Assembly (NCBI GenBank): GCA_964016885.1
Contig: OZ024742.1
Span: 122,827,196-122,891,195, forward strand
Origin: Eledone cirrhosa
Taxonomy: Eukaryota > Mollusca > Cephalopoda > Octopoda > Eledonidae
Direction: 5' to 3'
Length of the DNA stretch: 64,000 bases
Below the pieces are notes generated by a model. It saw only the letters and a list, made by a program, of their open reading frames with translations. It made no database searches and was not told the origin of the DNA. A program made the translations under genes and the position numbers. The first letter of the stretch is position 1. Every line of letters starts with the position of its first letter. Below, piece by piece: positions 24,200-37,329 of the stretch.

Positions 24200-24718
24200 T
24201 TCATCTCACCGAAGAATTACGACCTCTGGTTAACTAAGAATGATCCGGAGCAGGGACCACGTTTTCCCTTACAGGATCTGAGGGTATGTAGCAGAGATCA
24301 ACACATCAAAAGATCCAAATAAGTTGTGATTAGTACAACTCTTTTCCATCATCTTACAATATTGACAGTTATGTATAAATAACTATGTTACGTACAGAGC
24401 ATGAGATATCAATAAATATGTATATAAAGTCATACCGATATGTTAAGTGAAATTATATTTCATTTCGCTGTGACGTGTGGTCATTATTAATAAATAGATT
24501 AATGCCAATTTCTTTCCATAGTTTAGCAGTTAAAAATAAATAATATCTGTTTTTTTTCATAGGAAACTAATCGATTTAATCCTCATTGCAAGCTACCGAA
24601 AGCAATGTAGTTTAACAATGATGCCTAATTTCGCTGTAACAATAAATATGTTATTATTAAACATAACTTTGGATACGTGCAATTCCTGATACACACTGTA
24701 GTCTTACTATAGTAATAT

Positions 24719-24791
<73 letters not shown>

Positions 24792-26487
24792 TGTTTGGGT
24801 GTGTGTGTTTTTTATGTGTGTTTGTGTTTGTCTAAATGCTTTTGGGTGTGCGTGTGTGTGTCTGTGTGTGTATATATCTGTATATATGTATATTTATATA
24901 TTTGAAATATATCTGGTAAATGTGTGTGATATAATATCTCTAATTTAACGTAGATAAATATATAAACAGTTTTGGCTTTCATTCAATGAACGTGTGTTAT
25001 GTCGTTTGGCTACAATGGTGATTTTCGTGGATAAGTATTGAGCAAAGTGTATTTACTGCTTGAAATTTCCGGGTTTCCATAAAGCAATCTGGCTTTAATT
25101 ATACCTATTATTGGGGAATAAAATTTTAAAAATACATCAAATGCATCGTACTAATTGACTCAATTCATCTATAATGAATATTGAAACGGTCAATATACTC
25201 ATTACATGTGAAACTAAATATTACATAACGCTATTACATGATCTAACGTAGAAGGCGAGGTAACACATTTAATTTAATCTATAAGTATGAAAATATAGAA
25301 CAAATTTTAAAAAAATGTCTGCATCAAAATACTTTGGACATATATAATTATCTAATTTATTTTCGTACTAAACATGCCTCCTTTAGAATAATGAGAAATC
25401 TAAACGGCTATTAGCCTAATACGTAAATGAAGTGTGGCGAAAACTCGCCATCTTATTGCTAACATTTATCAAAGATGAATGTGAAATCAAATTAAACACT
25501 ATATATTCAAACTTCAAACGCCTCTTTTTTCTTTATCGAAAAATCTGCGATCAAGGCTTACAAAGATTTCTCTTTTTTATTGAATCAATCACTATCAACT
25601 AATAAGGAGTCATATCGCTCAAAGAAATGAAACGCTATCATGTGATTGAGTGTACAACGCTGTTTCGATATCTTCTACTTTACATTTATGATATATTTCT
25701 AATACAAACAACTAATGGCTGAAAAGTTCGTATTATATTTATATATTATATGTTATTTGTTTTGTGTTTGTTTTTGCATTGTTGCTGAATACGACTATTA
25801 CAAAATATGTAAAGAAATAGCTTTATTTAACACATTTATCAGCATTATGACAGATTAGTAAATGTTCTTTTGATTGGAAGGTGAGGCACGGAAATCATAT
25901 GAAATAAGAAAATGTACCATATAATTCCCAATTGAAAATGGAACGGAGAGAAACGAACATATTAAACGATTTATAACGATATGAAACTTTCCTTTGAGCA
26001 GGAAGGCTGTTTACTCATATTGTCAAACGAAACATTGTCTGAGTACTAGATATAAACGTTCTTCTCGTAAGGTTAACCATCCTTGATACAATATAAACCC
26101 ATACCCCCATAATGCAGCATTACTTTCCTTCTCAAGATTCAAATCTATTTACGTTCAGCAAGGACATGCAACAAAAAATCAACCACATCTTAAGTGAAGA
26201 TGTTTTAGCATTCCGACATTTTAATTTATCTAGGCTGCTAAATAGAATAAATATTTTAAAGTACTTCATGAATAATGTTAACATTTAAAAGTTTGGTAAC
26301 ATTTCTACCTAACATGCTCCATACGAATTTGTATATTGCTATAGAATGAAGTCGAAATATTGGCAAATATCAATCATTGATCGATATTAATTATTGATTT
26401 CATATGCTTTTTCATATATTAAGGAACCGCTCGGTGAAAATATTATCACACTTTTCATGCGTAAGGTTTATAAATACAAGTTTTTGG

Positions 26488-26563
<76 letters not shown>

Positions 26564-26725
26564 TATTAATATTATTATCATTACAGTTGAATTTATCTTG
26601 CTTTATGTTCATACGAGTTATCACCAAGTCACAACCAGTGACCTCAAGAGACAACAAGGTCCGCCATGTTCAAGAAAGAACATACATACACACACATGCA
26701 TCTTTAGTGTTTAGACTTGTGATGT
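24200..26725. other. No gene recognised; AT-rich with TA microsatellites
   Basis: Anonymous AT-rich DNA with TA runs at 24714-24789 and 26490-26553 and degenerate TG at 24790-24875. I find no coding or repeat family I can support between 24880 and 26480. Confidence 0.5.
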
Positions 26726-26729
26726 ACTT

Positions 26730-29700
26730 ATATTGACAGAATCTTCCTTAGTATATGGGCAATTCCCATTAGTACTATCTTTTGTATTTCTCCTATACGC
26801 GGGTCTCCTGGGATTTGCGATAATCAATCATTAGATACCTTAGGTATCATTCCTAGAGCGGCGACAACCACTGGTATTGTTTTAGTTCTGAATTTCCACA
26901 TTTTTCCAATTTCTATCTCCAGGTCCTTATACTTGCTCAATTTTTCAAATGTTTTTATATATACATTCTTGTCTATTGGAACGGACATATCAATTAGCAG
27001 GCATACCCTCTTTTTAAAGTCCTTCATTATTATATCAGGTCTATTTGCATCTATTTTTCGGTCTGTTTGGATGATAATGTTCCACAAGATTGAGATGTGA
27101 TCATTTTCATGTATGGGAGGTGGTTGATGCTCCCACCAATTCTTTTGATGGGGCAGGGCAAAATGCTTACACATTATCCAATGTATGTATTGTGCAGCGC
27201 CGTCATGCCTGTTTAAGTATTCGGTTGGAGCTATAGGACTGCACATTGAAATTATATGATCAATGGTCTCTGGTTGTTTTTTACATACACGGCATAATGG
27301 GTTGCATCCATTTTTTATTATGTTGGCAGACACTGATCTTGTGCTGATATAATCAGTCCTTAAGCCTCCGATTTCAGTCCAGAGGATGCTAACCATTGAT
27401 GGATTAAAGTTTTGTCAACATCCGGATTGTTAGCTCTTTCTGGGTATTTTCCATACAGAGGCTTTTCTTGCCATTTCTTAGCCAGGTTCTGTATCAGTTC
27501 TTTCTTTGCAGTTACTTTTACCTCCTTTGCTTTTTCTGTGTTTTTCATTTCAGCAGTAAATGGAACATCTGAAATTTGTAGTCCATTACTGTATCTTAGT
27601 GCATCTTTTGTAAGGGAGTATGATATTTTGATGCTTTCGTGTTTCAAAACGAGTTTGATCATCCAATCATGTGATTCCGTTAGATATGTAGATAATCCAA
27701 TTGTACAAGTTTTCAACGCAATATCTAACTGGATTAACCCACGTCCTCCTTCTTTCCTAGGGAGATATATTCTATCTGTATCTGCCTTAGGGCGATGCAT
27801 TCTGTGCATGGTTAAGAATTTTCGAATTTTTGTATCGAGCCTACGGATCTCTGTGCTTGACCAGTTGATGACATTGTAACTGTAGATTACTACTGGTATG
27901 GCAAGCGTGTTTATGGCATCGCTCCTATTCCTTGCATTCAATTCGGTTCTTAAGATTGCTCTTACTCTGCGGTAACATTCCTTCCTTATCCTTTCCCTCT
28001 TTGTCGTGTGCTTGATTCCGTCTCCTTCACAAACACCTAGATATGTGTAAGCTTCCTCTTGATCAAGTTCTCTTATCACATTCCCCCGATCAAGATTAAT
28101 TTCTGAACTTTCCAGCTGCTTTCCTCTGGTGAACGTTGCTTTGGCGCATTTATCTCGTCCAAACTCCATTTTAAACTCATCACTGAACTGCTTCACAGTG
28201 GATAATAGCCCTTGCAATTGTTCATCATTTTTTGCAAATAGTTTCAGGTCATCCATGTAGAACAAGTTATTAATGGTTTTGTCATAGACTTTACATCCAT
28301 GTTTTGTTTCATTGAGTATTTTACTTAATGGTATAAGTGCGATGCAGAATAAAAGCGGTGATAAAGAGTCACCCTGAAAAATTTCACAATTAATATTAAC
28401 TTCTCCATCTTCCAGTGATTTATTTTCACTATTCAAAAGAAGTGTCGTTTTCCATGTCTTCATACTGAATAACAGGAACCTCCTGACAACGGGAGATATT
28501 TTGAAAATCTCTAAACATTTTTTCAATCCGACCGTGTGGCAAACTATCGAATGCTTTTTTATAATCTATCCAAGAAATTGATAGATTTTTGTGTATATTA
28601 TGACAATCTTCCACTATCCTTTTGTTAACCAAAAGCTGATCCTTACAGCCATATGAGCCTCTTTTACACCCTTTCTGCTCATTTGGAAATAGATCATTTG
28701 TTATCAGGTGGCCATATATATATTCAGTTAGGACTGATGTTAAAATTTCATACATTGTGGTCAAGCAAGTTATCGGTCTGTAATTTTTGGGATTGTTTGT
28801 CTCATCATTCTTCGGAAGTAGGAATGTAATGCCGTTAACTAGCCATGATGGTATCTTTTCTGGCTCCTTAACTATTTCATTGTAAAGTTGGGCTAACAGC
28901 TCATGAGACTCTGTGAAGGCACTTATCCAAAAATTTGGTTATTTTTCTTTTCCTGGGGATTTCCATTTGTTGGTTTTTCTAAGAGCCAAATGCAACTGTT
29001 CAACTTTTATATTTTCCCATATTTGTTCCTCAAGGTGAGCTGTATCTTTCATTTGTCTGTCTATCCATGGGGCATGTATATTTAAACTTTTTCTTCGGCC
29101 CAGATGTTTTCCCAGAATTCTTGCACTTCCTCCTTGGGTGGTATTGATTTAGCAGGTATTGTTGACTTGTCAATTTTTCTGTAGAAGTTTCTTTGGTTCT
29201 TTTTGAACATATTATTGTCCTTATAGAATCTAGATCGTTTTTCAAAGCGCCTTACACGAGCAGATAGATTATTTCTATCAGCATGTCTCTGTCACTTGTT
29301 GATTTTATATTGTATTTTCTTTTCAATTTTCTAAGTTTAGTTTGTTTAACATGTTCACCTACTTTGCAGTTTGTTAACATTTCTATGTCAGGTTTATTTG
29401 GCGATTGATGTTCTCATGCCATGTAGATTTCTTGTTGGAATTCCTTTGTTTTTTCATTTTCACTCCACATAAGTGAGTGGTGACTTTACCCGATGCATAA
29501 TAGAGATGATTTAAATCAGTAATGTTTAGTTTGTTTGTGATGATACTGTTTTTGAGAATTATGTTAGTCTTGTGTATTATCTTTTGGTTCTGTTTGGAGT
29601 TCTGGATGTTAGGGAGGGTGTCTCGTTGCCCCATGTCAGATTCTTTCATTTTCATCCATTCGATCATAATTTCATCCTTCAAGTTGGCAAGTTCATTCTC

Positions 29701-30362
29701 ATTCATTTCTTTATCATTTACGATCTCATTATTTTCATTTGGAGTTTCATCTTGAGCATTCACTCCCTCCACTTTTTCGATCCTTTAATTTGTTCTGTTG
29801 CCAGTGATTCCGCCCCAACCCTGGGATCGAAGTGTTACAATTTACCTCGCTTTCACTGACACATGTTTCATTTTCCCTTCGCTGACTTTGTGCTAATAGC
29901 TTGATCTGATCAATTTCTATATCAGTTAGTAACATTTTTTTTAACAATATGTCTTCGTATATTGGCTAGTTTCTTACTGTCAATATAGCCTCTGTTTTCG
30001 GAATGTTTCTTTTTCCAGTTGATATATCTCTGTTCTGTATTCGATCTATTTGTAGTACATGGCAGTGTAGAAAGCCTCAAGGACTTCTTTATTGTCTTCC
30101 CTTGAACATTTTTCTCTCTTTTCCTTTGGATTTCTTGGTGGTGAGCATGGAGGGCCAACAGTAGGAGTATTCCGGTTATGGGAGGTCTCCAGCTCCGAAG
30201 TGATGGGAAGGTGTTAACCCTTAGCTGATTTTTCGACCCAGTCTGGTTCCTCTCTGAGGGACGCGGCCCTTTTTGACCCGGGTGACGGCCGATCCGGTAT
30301 GAAATTTTATCATTTGACGTTGACTTTATTTTGTCGCGTTTTAACCGCCAAGGGGTAATCAT
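26730..30362 (-). pseudogene. R4/Dong-like LINE (R4-1), RT and restriction-like endonuclease, broken
   Basis: Minus strand, N- to C-terminus from right to left. The basic N-terminal region (29922-30362) probably matches the Myb-like part of the family. Acidic linker frames follow (29383-29772 and nearby). A WKSPG remnant lies near 28960, then NYRPITCLT and [14 protein letters not shown] (28429-28820). The RT core has [12 protein letters not shown], the catalytic FYMDDLKLFA (near 28240-28262) and YLPRKEGGRGL. The C-terminal zinc motif CX2CX8HX4C (CRVC ... H ... C) is followed by NRPDII and a D 14 residues later, the PD-X14-D core of the restriction-like endonuclease (26824-27396). The last family block (GIAHILRKILSI) is out of frame to about 26730. 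The clade call rests on MDDLKL, LPRKEGGRGL and the RLE order. Frameshifts make it inactive. Confidence 0.85.
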
Positions 30363-31385
30363 TTCGTGTTACCACTTCTAGGACGAGTGTCAACCAAAAC
30401 TAGGTCGTCCTCCCTAGAGTCACGGCTATTCCCCGCCGACCGCCATCCCGGTATTTCTTGGTCACGGGTTTTCTCTTTTGTTGTTTTTTAAATTGTTATT
30501 ATCATGAGTGGTTCCTTAATGTGAGCATTGCGTGGCTTAAGAATGAAATCATTATTAATAATATAATATACTTTTTGTTGAAGTTGCCTGTTATTGTTGT
30601 TGACTATGTCGGTGGTGGTGCTGGAGCTTTTTCTATTGTTATTTGGGAAGGGAGGAGCTAGAAGTGCCATAGTCGTTGACGTTTGACCGGGTCACTAAGT
30701 CAGTCTAATTTTATCTTTTACTAGCCTCTCCCTTGTCTAGTGATACCGCCAACTTCCCCTTTCTTAAGTTAACAAAATATAGTGGGGGGAATAGTGGTGG
30801 TAGCAATGAAGGAGTGGTGGCGGCGGTGACTATAGTAATGGCGTTTTCGTTACTGAGTTTTGTTGAATAGACTGTTGTAGTATGCGTTTGTTTGATCTGT
30901 TTATCTATGCGGTTTGTCGCGTATGTTTAATATATGTGTTGACATATTTCCTTAATATTTGAATTAAACATTTTGAGAAAACTTGAGATACAATAATAGT
31001 AATTATTATTATTATGCTGGGATTGGTGGTGGTGGTGGTGAAATTGCCATTATCTGGCTGTTGTATTTAGTGTATACAGGGGGTGATGGGATATGTGGTG
31101 TGTCTAGTTTGTGGTGTTGGTGAAATTACTGTTATTTGGCTGTTCTATATAGTGTATTATTATATGGTCACACATGTATGAAGACAGTAGAAATCTGCGG
31201 GGGGAAAGGTTCGTAACATTAAGCTGTTATAAAGTTTCATTTTTTGAATTTTCTGGTCGGCAACGAAACATAAGGTACACATCTTGGTTTCAAGAGAGGG
31301 ATACCTCTCAATATTCGGCTTTAAGCCCGAATATTCAGATTTATCTTTAAAAACTTCGGAAAAAATCGCTTCCCCACCCCAAAAA
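30363..31385. other. Non-coding: R4-1 leader and Tx1-A 5' leader, back to back
   Basis: The 5' ends of two divergent LINEs meet here. Up to about 30470 the sequence is G/C-richer and probably R4-1 leader. From 30684 a leader-like stretch (GACCGGGTCA, then AATAGTGGTGGTAGCAATGA at about 30790) matches 41644-41800 in front of copy B. I cannot set the exact boundary. Short ATT and GGT runs occur near 31000-31040. Confidence 0.45.
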
Positions 31386-33261
31386 ATGGAAATTTTCGAC
31401 TTTGAAACGGTAAACAACGTTCAGGTCAAAAGTTTAAAAGCAGCCACTGTAGATTTCACCACGACTACGACGGCTACAGTCATGCCTGTCATCCACTCTA
31501 CTGAATGTGAAGGCAAAACTCAAAAGCTACCATCACAACCCTCTGTGTTAGCAGCAGTATCATCTGAAAACGACATCACCACCACCGCCGCCGCCAGCGC
31601 CACCACAGTTACCACCACCGCCTCAACAACAACAATTCAGATCAATAACGACAATAACACCGACAGATTCAATGTAAACACGGATGGCGGTGGCAACAGC
31701 AACAACAAACAAAACAACAACAACACCAATAACAACAGCCAGAATGACAACACCAACAACAAGAGCATCAGGAGCACCACATTTGCTGCAGCAGCAGCAA
31801 AAACAAAGCGCTTATTGAATATTGATATTAGCGATAAAGAAGAACAGTTGGCCCAGGCGTGGAGGCTAATTAAACGGGAGAAGTCCTGGGCAAACCTGAC
31901 CATCCCGGAGGGGGCAATAGCGGCCATGCAAAGGAGGACGGTTTACTTTCGATGCATTTCGGTGCAGACACGAAAAGTAGAACTTGCCAGCCAAGCAGAG
32001 TGCCGAGGCTGCTTTTGAGTACATCGGAAATAATATAGACTATAAAGCAAGAGGAAAACAGTTCGGTACATCTCGGTACTGTTCAAAACCGAGGCCCTTG
32101 CTATTAAGCAGTCGGTTACCCCCTGCAGAACGGAACGCATTGTCATGCATCCGTCCTACAAGGGTAAAAGGACAGTAAAGGTCCGCATTCGCAGCATCCC
32201 ACCAGGAATGAACATATGGCGGCTGCTGGGATGTGTAATCGAGGAGGGGACAGTCACTACCCTCCTGAATATCAAAAGGACAGAGAGAGAAGACTGGTCC
32301 GGAATGGATTTAAAGATTCTTCTCCAAATGAAACCGGAGGACATGAACAACATCCCGGATTTTGCCCGCCTGCAGGACGGGACAACAATCCAACTAATCA
32401 CTGACGCTTCGTCTGTGGGGAAGAAACGCATCTGCAAGCCTTCTGCCCTCAGCGCAAAAATGCAGGGGTTCGCAAACCTCCTTTGTTGCCAACGCCAGTG
32501 TCAGCACGGAAAGCTGAACCACCACCACCTCCACCAAAAACAACACCAACAAAGACACGGACACGAACATCAAAAACAACCGGATCATCACCAACAACAA
32601 AACCAATCCAAGGGGAAAACGAGGAAAGCTCCCCCACCCCCAATATACACATAGACAAAACAATAAACGCAAACACAGACACAGAGACACTCTCAGCCAC
32701 AGACCCTTTGTCTTCCAGCAGCGAAGATGAAGGAAAACCCAAAAGTGCAAAAAAACAGAGAAAACTCACCCAAAAAAGCCCCAACAAAACACAAAAACAT
32801 ACACAACAAAAAATACAGACACCACTAACGCAAACACTTCCCCAATAACATCAGCACCAAGAGCAACATCGACACCACCCCCACAATCCCCGAAACGCAA
32901 ACAACCTAAACAAACACAACTACAAATAAACACACAAATACCTGAAATTGCAGACACCACACCTACAACAAACACAAACATACCCGAAACAACACCACCA
33001 AAATCATCACCACCACAGTCACCAAGTCGAAAACAAATAAAACCACACCAACAAAATGTTAAAAACTTCGTGCTTGTCAGAAGGGCCAACGATAAATTGA
33101 TGGCCCCATTAGCACGAAGCAAGGACATTCAAACAGAGGGGGAGATTTTTGAAATGAGCACATTTTGCGTGCCAGAAGATTTGCTTCTGGTCCGAATGTC
33201 ACTCAATTCCTTCAAAGAAATTCGAGAGAGCTTTACTCAAGACGTGGGAACCCGAGTGTGA
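31386..33261 (+). pseudogene. Tx1-like LINE ORF1 (copy A), RNA-binding protein, broken
   Basis: The start is taken at ATG 31386 (MEIFDFET), because copy C has a matching MEDFSTTT start at 46082. The first frame runs to 32018 and is rich in Thr, Asn and Ala, with trinucleotide-like tracts. Two further frames follow: 32145-32654 (TVKVRIRSIPPGMNIWRLLG) and the Pro/Thr/Lys-rich 32483-32848. A third, 33070-33261, ends the region. A zinc-knuckle remnant at 32405-32446 reads R-F-V-C-GEET-H-LQAF-C: the first Cys (TGC in copy C) is now CGC, and it lies in another frame. ORF1 proteins of such LINEs bind the element RNA. At least three frameshifts make it non-functional. Confidence 0.7.
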
Positions 33262-33387
33262 AACACACATCGAGACTTTTAAAGGGGTTCCCAAAGAAAC
33301 CTCACCAACCATGGAGGTCGAACCATCCAACCTTCACAAGAGCCGGGGAGGTAAGTAAACCTTCCCTCTCGCTCTTAGCTTACCGAC

Positions 33388-36300
33388 ATGGCCATACTAA
33401 GAGTAGGAAGTTTAAACGTTCGCGGCCTGGGTTCACCCTGGAAGCAGGGTCGCTTGCTCAACGACCTGAGGTCGCTGGAAATGGATGTGATTGCTGTCAG
33501 CGAGACCAGAATTTCCACACGCGCGCACTACCCCCCATTTTCGACGACTATCAGATATTCGCATCTGTTAATAGGCCGGGAATGGGGGTGGCGGGTGCTG
33601 GTTAGGAAAGGACTGGATCTCGATTTAAGGTCGATCTTCCGGGACCCGGACGGTAAGTTGGTGGTCTTGGATGTGAGCAGTAACGAAGGTGGTGCCTTTA
33701 GACTGTTGGCCGTCTACACCTCTACAGGGGCCGGACGAACGGACTTCTTTAGGCGCCTGGAGACCTTTATGGGTACGTCTCGCCCTTTACTATTAGCGGG
33801 GGATTGGAATGGCATCTTAGAAGCACGCTGGGATTGTGTGGGAGTAGCCAATAGGAGCGGTGGGTACAAAAGCCTCAAGCACCTACTCAGCCAGTTCCAA
33901 CTGTCTGACAGGTATCGACTAGATTTCCCCAATGTGCTAGTATGGACATGGACCAACCGAATCGAGTCATCTAGATCGTATATAGACAGGATCTTCATTA
34001 GGAAAATAGATAGAAATAGTGTAGGCTGTCCACCTTTTAAAACGGTCGCCTTTTGAGATCACAAATTTGTGATCTGTACGGTCGACCAAGATAAAACGCG
34101 TAGGCTAGGACTTGATTACTGGAAGCTGAACATGTCATTTCCGGCACGTAAGGCTTACAGGGACCGAGTCAACAATTTAGATAAGCAAAAGTAGACAGGG
34201 GGGCATCATCAACAACAGATGGTGGGGGGCTCTCAAAAGGGAGATTAGAGTAACTTCGATAGAGTTCAGCAAAGAACTAGCGTTAGAGAAAAATAGAAAG
34301 GAAGGGGAGCTGGTAGATAGCTTAGACGAGGCTATTTGTAGTGGCATTGCAACTGACGTGCTAGCGGCGAGAATGGCATTTGACCATGTCTCCAATGCGA
34401 AACACGAAGGTTGCATTGTCAGAGCTAAGGCGCGTGCGCTGAGAAACGAGGGAACCAAGACTGTTCGATGGGCCCGCGTGGCGGAGGCGCATCGTGGTAA
34501 TAAAACCACAATTCGGTCTTTCGAGAACCGAGACGGACACGAGATAAGCGATTCCAAGCGGATGTGTGAGGCCTTTCGCCAGCACTTTGCTCGGTTGTTC
34601 GGGGAGAGTGGCGAGTCAGAGAGAGTAGCGGATTTCAGTCCCTACCTTGACGGCTTGCCGCGCATCTCGACGATCGACACTGAGCGCTGCGAAAGGCCGA
34701 TTACTTTAGCCGCAATTCAGGACGCCCTCATCGGCTGCCTGAGGCGTAAGTCACCCGGTTTGGATGGCCAGCCCTAGGAGCTTTACGTAAATATGCCAGA
34801 CTTCTTCTCCAATCTCCTCGAAGCACTCTACTGCAACTGGCACCAGAATGGGAGTATTCTCAGTTCTGTGAGCAGGGAAGTGGTGACACTGATAAGGAAA
34901 GACGAGAACAAGAGGAATATATTAGACAACTTCAGGCCCATAACTCTTCTCAACACAGAGTTTAAGATTTTGGCCATGGTGTTAGCCAAGAGATTGGCGC
35001 TTGTCGTCGAGGATTTGTTTGGGGAGGCGCAAATTTGCGCAATCCCAGCCAGGTACATACACGACAATCTCCACCTCATGCGATACATCATAGAGAGGGT
35101 AGGGTGTAAGCCTGGCTTCGGTGGGACACCGATCTATTTAGATCAATCGAAAGCATTCGATAGGGTCGACCATCGGTATCTGGAGTTTGTCGTCAAAGAA
35201 GCTGGCTTCGGCCCTGTCTTCAGAAGCTGGAGCGCTGCAATGCACAGCGGTCAAGGTTAATGGCCACCTCTCGGCACCAATTCGGCTCTCCCGATGGGTC
35301 CGTCAAGGGGCCCTCTCTCTTACCTTCTGTACGTATTGACTCTCGAACCCTTACTGCGGGAGCTGGAGCTGTTGCAGTGCTCGAACCGGGACGTGGAAAG
35401 GCGGTGTCGGCTTATGCGGACGACATCACCGTGATGGTGTCGAACACCTCAGAAATCGAGGTGGTCGGCACCTTATTGAAGGAATATGAAAGGTTGACAG
35501 GAGCCAAACTTAACCCGGAAAAGACGGTGGGCATGCAACTCGGAACCTGGAGAGGCAAGCCCATGTCGTCCAACCGCGGCGTGGGGCGCTGGACCCGAAG
35601 TTGCTCGGGGTTTGGTTCGGACCAGACCTCTAGGTGGAAAAGAATTGGGACGAGGTAAAGTGCAGAGTAGCCAGTATCACCCACAAATGGGCTGGGAGGA
35701 AGCTATCACTGAAAGGTCGGGCAGAGGTCGGGAATGCGTACATAGCGTCCGTCATCTACTACCGCCTGACCGTCGTGCCTTGGCCCCGTCCACGCCTCGT
35801 CAAGTTGGAACGGCTCCTTTTCAAATGATTGTGGATGGGACAAGTTCGGTTGGTGAGGCGGTCCATCTGCTGCTAGCACCCTCTACGCGGAGGGCTGGGC
35901 ACGCCGTGGCTAATGATGCGCAGACATGCGTTGGGGCTGCGACATCTCCAGATATTCTGCCTCAAAGGTGAACAGGTGTGGTCGCCGTTTGTCAGACGGG
36001 CCTTTCCGCATCTCATTTCTTTGACTGAGCTGCGTCCTGGGTCAAGAAGAGACCGATACTGGGTGACTGACACCTGGAATGTCGCCAGGAACTCACTGCC
36101 CCCTATTAAGATGGCAATGCAATCAGTGGAACTTCCACTATCGGGTTCTATAGAGGATTAGAGGTGGGCAAGTGCGATGACGCATTCGGAGAAGCTTTGG
36201 GCCTCGACGAAGTCGAACTGACTAGTCTGTACCGGAGGACTTTCGAGCCGGGGACGATGGACAATTTCCAGAAATCTCCCGCTTGGCAGTGCTACCGGGG

Positions 36301-36757
36301 GGCACTGCCGCTTCGGTATAAGTTCTACAGGCACGGAAGTGCTGTCAGACGGACCTGCCCAAGATGCGCACAGAACGACGAAACCGTTCTGCACCCACTT
36401 TTCCAATGTCCGTGTATTACTGACTTGTGGAGTTATGTCGAACAGCTACTGTCGCGTGTAGAACGCATCCGGCTATCGGCCGAGTCCATAGTGAAGATCA
36501 ACCCGCCGCCTTCTTTTGGTCAGGAAGAGCAGGAAATGTTCCTCTGTTTGGTGGCAGTTGCGAAAGAGGTTGTATGGTGGACGAGGTTGAAAGGACTGAA
36601 GACAGACACTTTTCTCTTCGGCCAATCCCTCATCAACTCTTTCAAGATTCACTTGGAAAGGAAGGTGAGGGTGGAGAGAGAAGTGCTGGCTCCCAGTACA
36701 TTTGCTGAAAGGTGGGTAAATGTGGCGAAAATGGCCCGTGTGAGTGGTTCATGGTGA
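33388..36757 (+). pseudogene. Tx1-like LINE ORF2 (copy A), APE endonuclease plus RT, broken
   Basis: Starts at ATG 33388 (MAILRVGSLNVRGLG). The APE endonuclease (33388-34056) has SETRIS, LAGDWNG and TWTNRIESSRSYIDRIF, and is cut by TGA at 34054-34056. The RT part continues from 34358 in another frame, with TAG at 34775-34777 where copy B has Tyr. FRPITLLNTEFK (about 34930) and YLDQSKAFDRVDH (35143-35180) follow. A deletion after MHS at about 35245 removes the bases present in B, shifting the frame. The catalytic AYADDITVMVS sits at 35410-35445, then KLSLKGRAEV at 35704 and the C-terminal knuckle CPRCAQNDETVLHPLFQC at about 36357-36410. Total coding length of about 1,120 codons equals B and C, so damage is by point changes and small indels. 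Confidence 0.88.
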
Positions 36758-36876
36758 GTCATGCGGCTGTAAGTAGGTAAATTTGAGGAGTAGAGCGCGA
36801 GTGCCTTTCCAGGGTGCTCGCGAAGCGTCGGGTCGTTCACGATTGGTGGGGTACCTGAGCGAACCCTGGGTGGTCA

Positions 36877-36893
36877 TTCCCCCTATTGGGGAA
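36877..36893 (+). other. Conserved 3' UTR stem-loop of Tx1-like LINE (copy A)
   Basis: TTCCCC-CTATT-GGGGAA makes a perfect 6-bp stem. The same hairpin stands at 45456-45473 in copy B and, with one base change, at 51529-51546 in copy C, each time about 150-210 bp before the tail. Conservation within otherwise drifting 3' UTRs suggests a role in RT recognition of the RNA. Confidence 0.6.
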
Positions 36894-37050
36894 TTTTTTC
36901 TTGTAATTTTCTTGTTACTTTATTGTTACTTTGTTATTGTTACTTTGTTATTGTTATTCATATTGTTTACTCGATTTTTCTGTAAAACCCCACTGTCCCA
37001 GTCTTTTGTATTGTCCCCTATATGTCGGCCCTTGTGGCCAATAAATGAAA

Positions 37051-37089
<39 letters not shown>

Positions 37090-37103
37090 GGCGGTATTAT
37101 ATA

Positions 37104-37281
37104 GGGCGATGGATTGGCAGTATCGGTAGAGAGTCGGACACCAGGCTTTGAAGCATAGAGTTACGTCCCTTTATGATCTGAGTTCAAATCCCGCCGAGGT
37201 TAACTTTGCCTTTCATCCTTACGAGGTCGATAAAATAAAGTAACAGTAATGTACTGGGTAATTGTGCCTAAAGTAGAAACA

Positions 37282-37314
<33 letters not shown>
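37104..37314 (+). mobile_element. tRNA-derived SINE with (ATT)n tail, best copy
   Basis: The head has TTGGCAGTATCGGTAGAG (A-box-like) and GAGTTCAAATCCCGCC (B box, about 37180). The body reads TTTGCCTTTCATCCTTACG and GATAAAATAAAGTAACAGTA. The 3' end has AATTGTGCCTAAAGTAGAAAC followed by about ten ATT units. It is inserted just behind the tail of LINE copy A. Its own ATT run merges with the 3' end of the minus-strand R4-2. Confidence 0.85.
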
Positions 37315-37329
37315 GTTGTTGTTCTTTGA

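Larger units (their letters stand above)
30684..37088 (+). mobile_element. Tx1-like LINE copy A
   Basis: The copy carries a leader, ORF1 (31386-33261), ORF2 (33388-36757), a 3' untranslated region with a TTCCCC/GGGGAA stem-loop (36877-36893), AATAAA (37040-37045) and an (ATT)n tail to 37088. It is the most diverged of the three copies and lies in the same orientation as B and C. Placement in the Tx1/L1 group rests on the APE endonuclease, the YADD RT and the KLSLKGRAEV..AYI segment typical of Tx1 proteins. Confidence 0.85.

Noticed and set aside
29383..29772. 129-codon frame as an independent gene
   Set aside because: It sits in order between the N-terminal region and RT of R4-1 and corresponds to the charged linker region of R4-2, so it is part of that LINE.
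30363..31385. HDV-like ribozyme at the LINE 5' ends
   Set aside because: I looked for the double-pseudoknot pattern at both the R4-like and Tx1-like 5' ends but could not fix the element starts or pair the strands convincingly by eye.
37104..37200. SINE heads as tRNA genes
   Set aside because: A- and B-box-like words are present but the cloverleaf stems do not close, and the heads are fused to SINE bodies and ATT tails.
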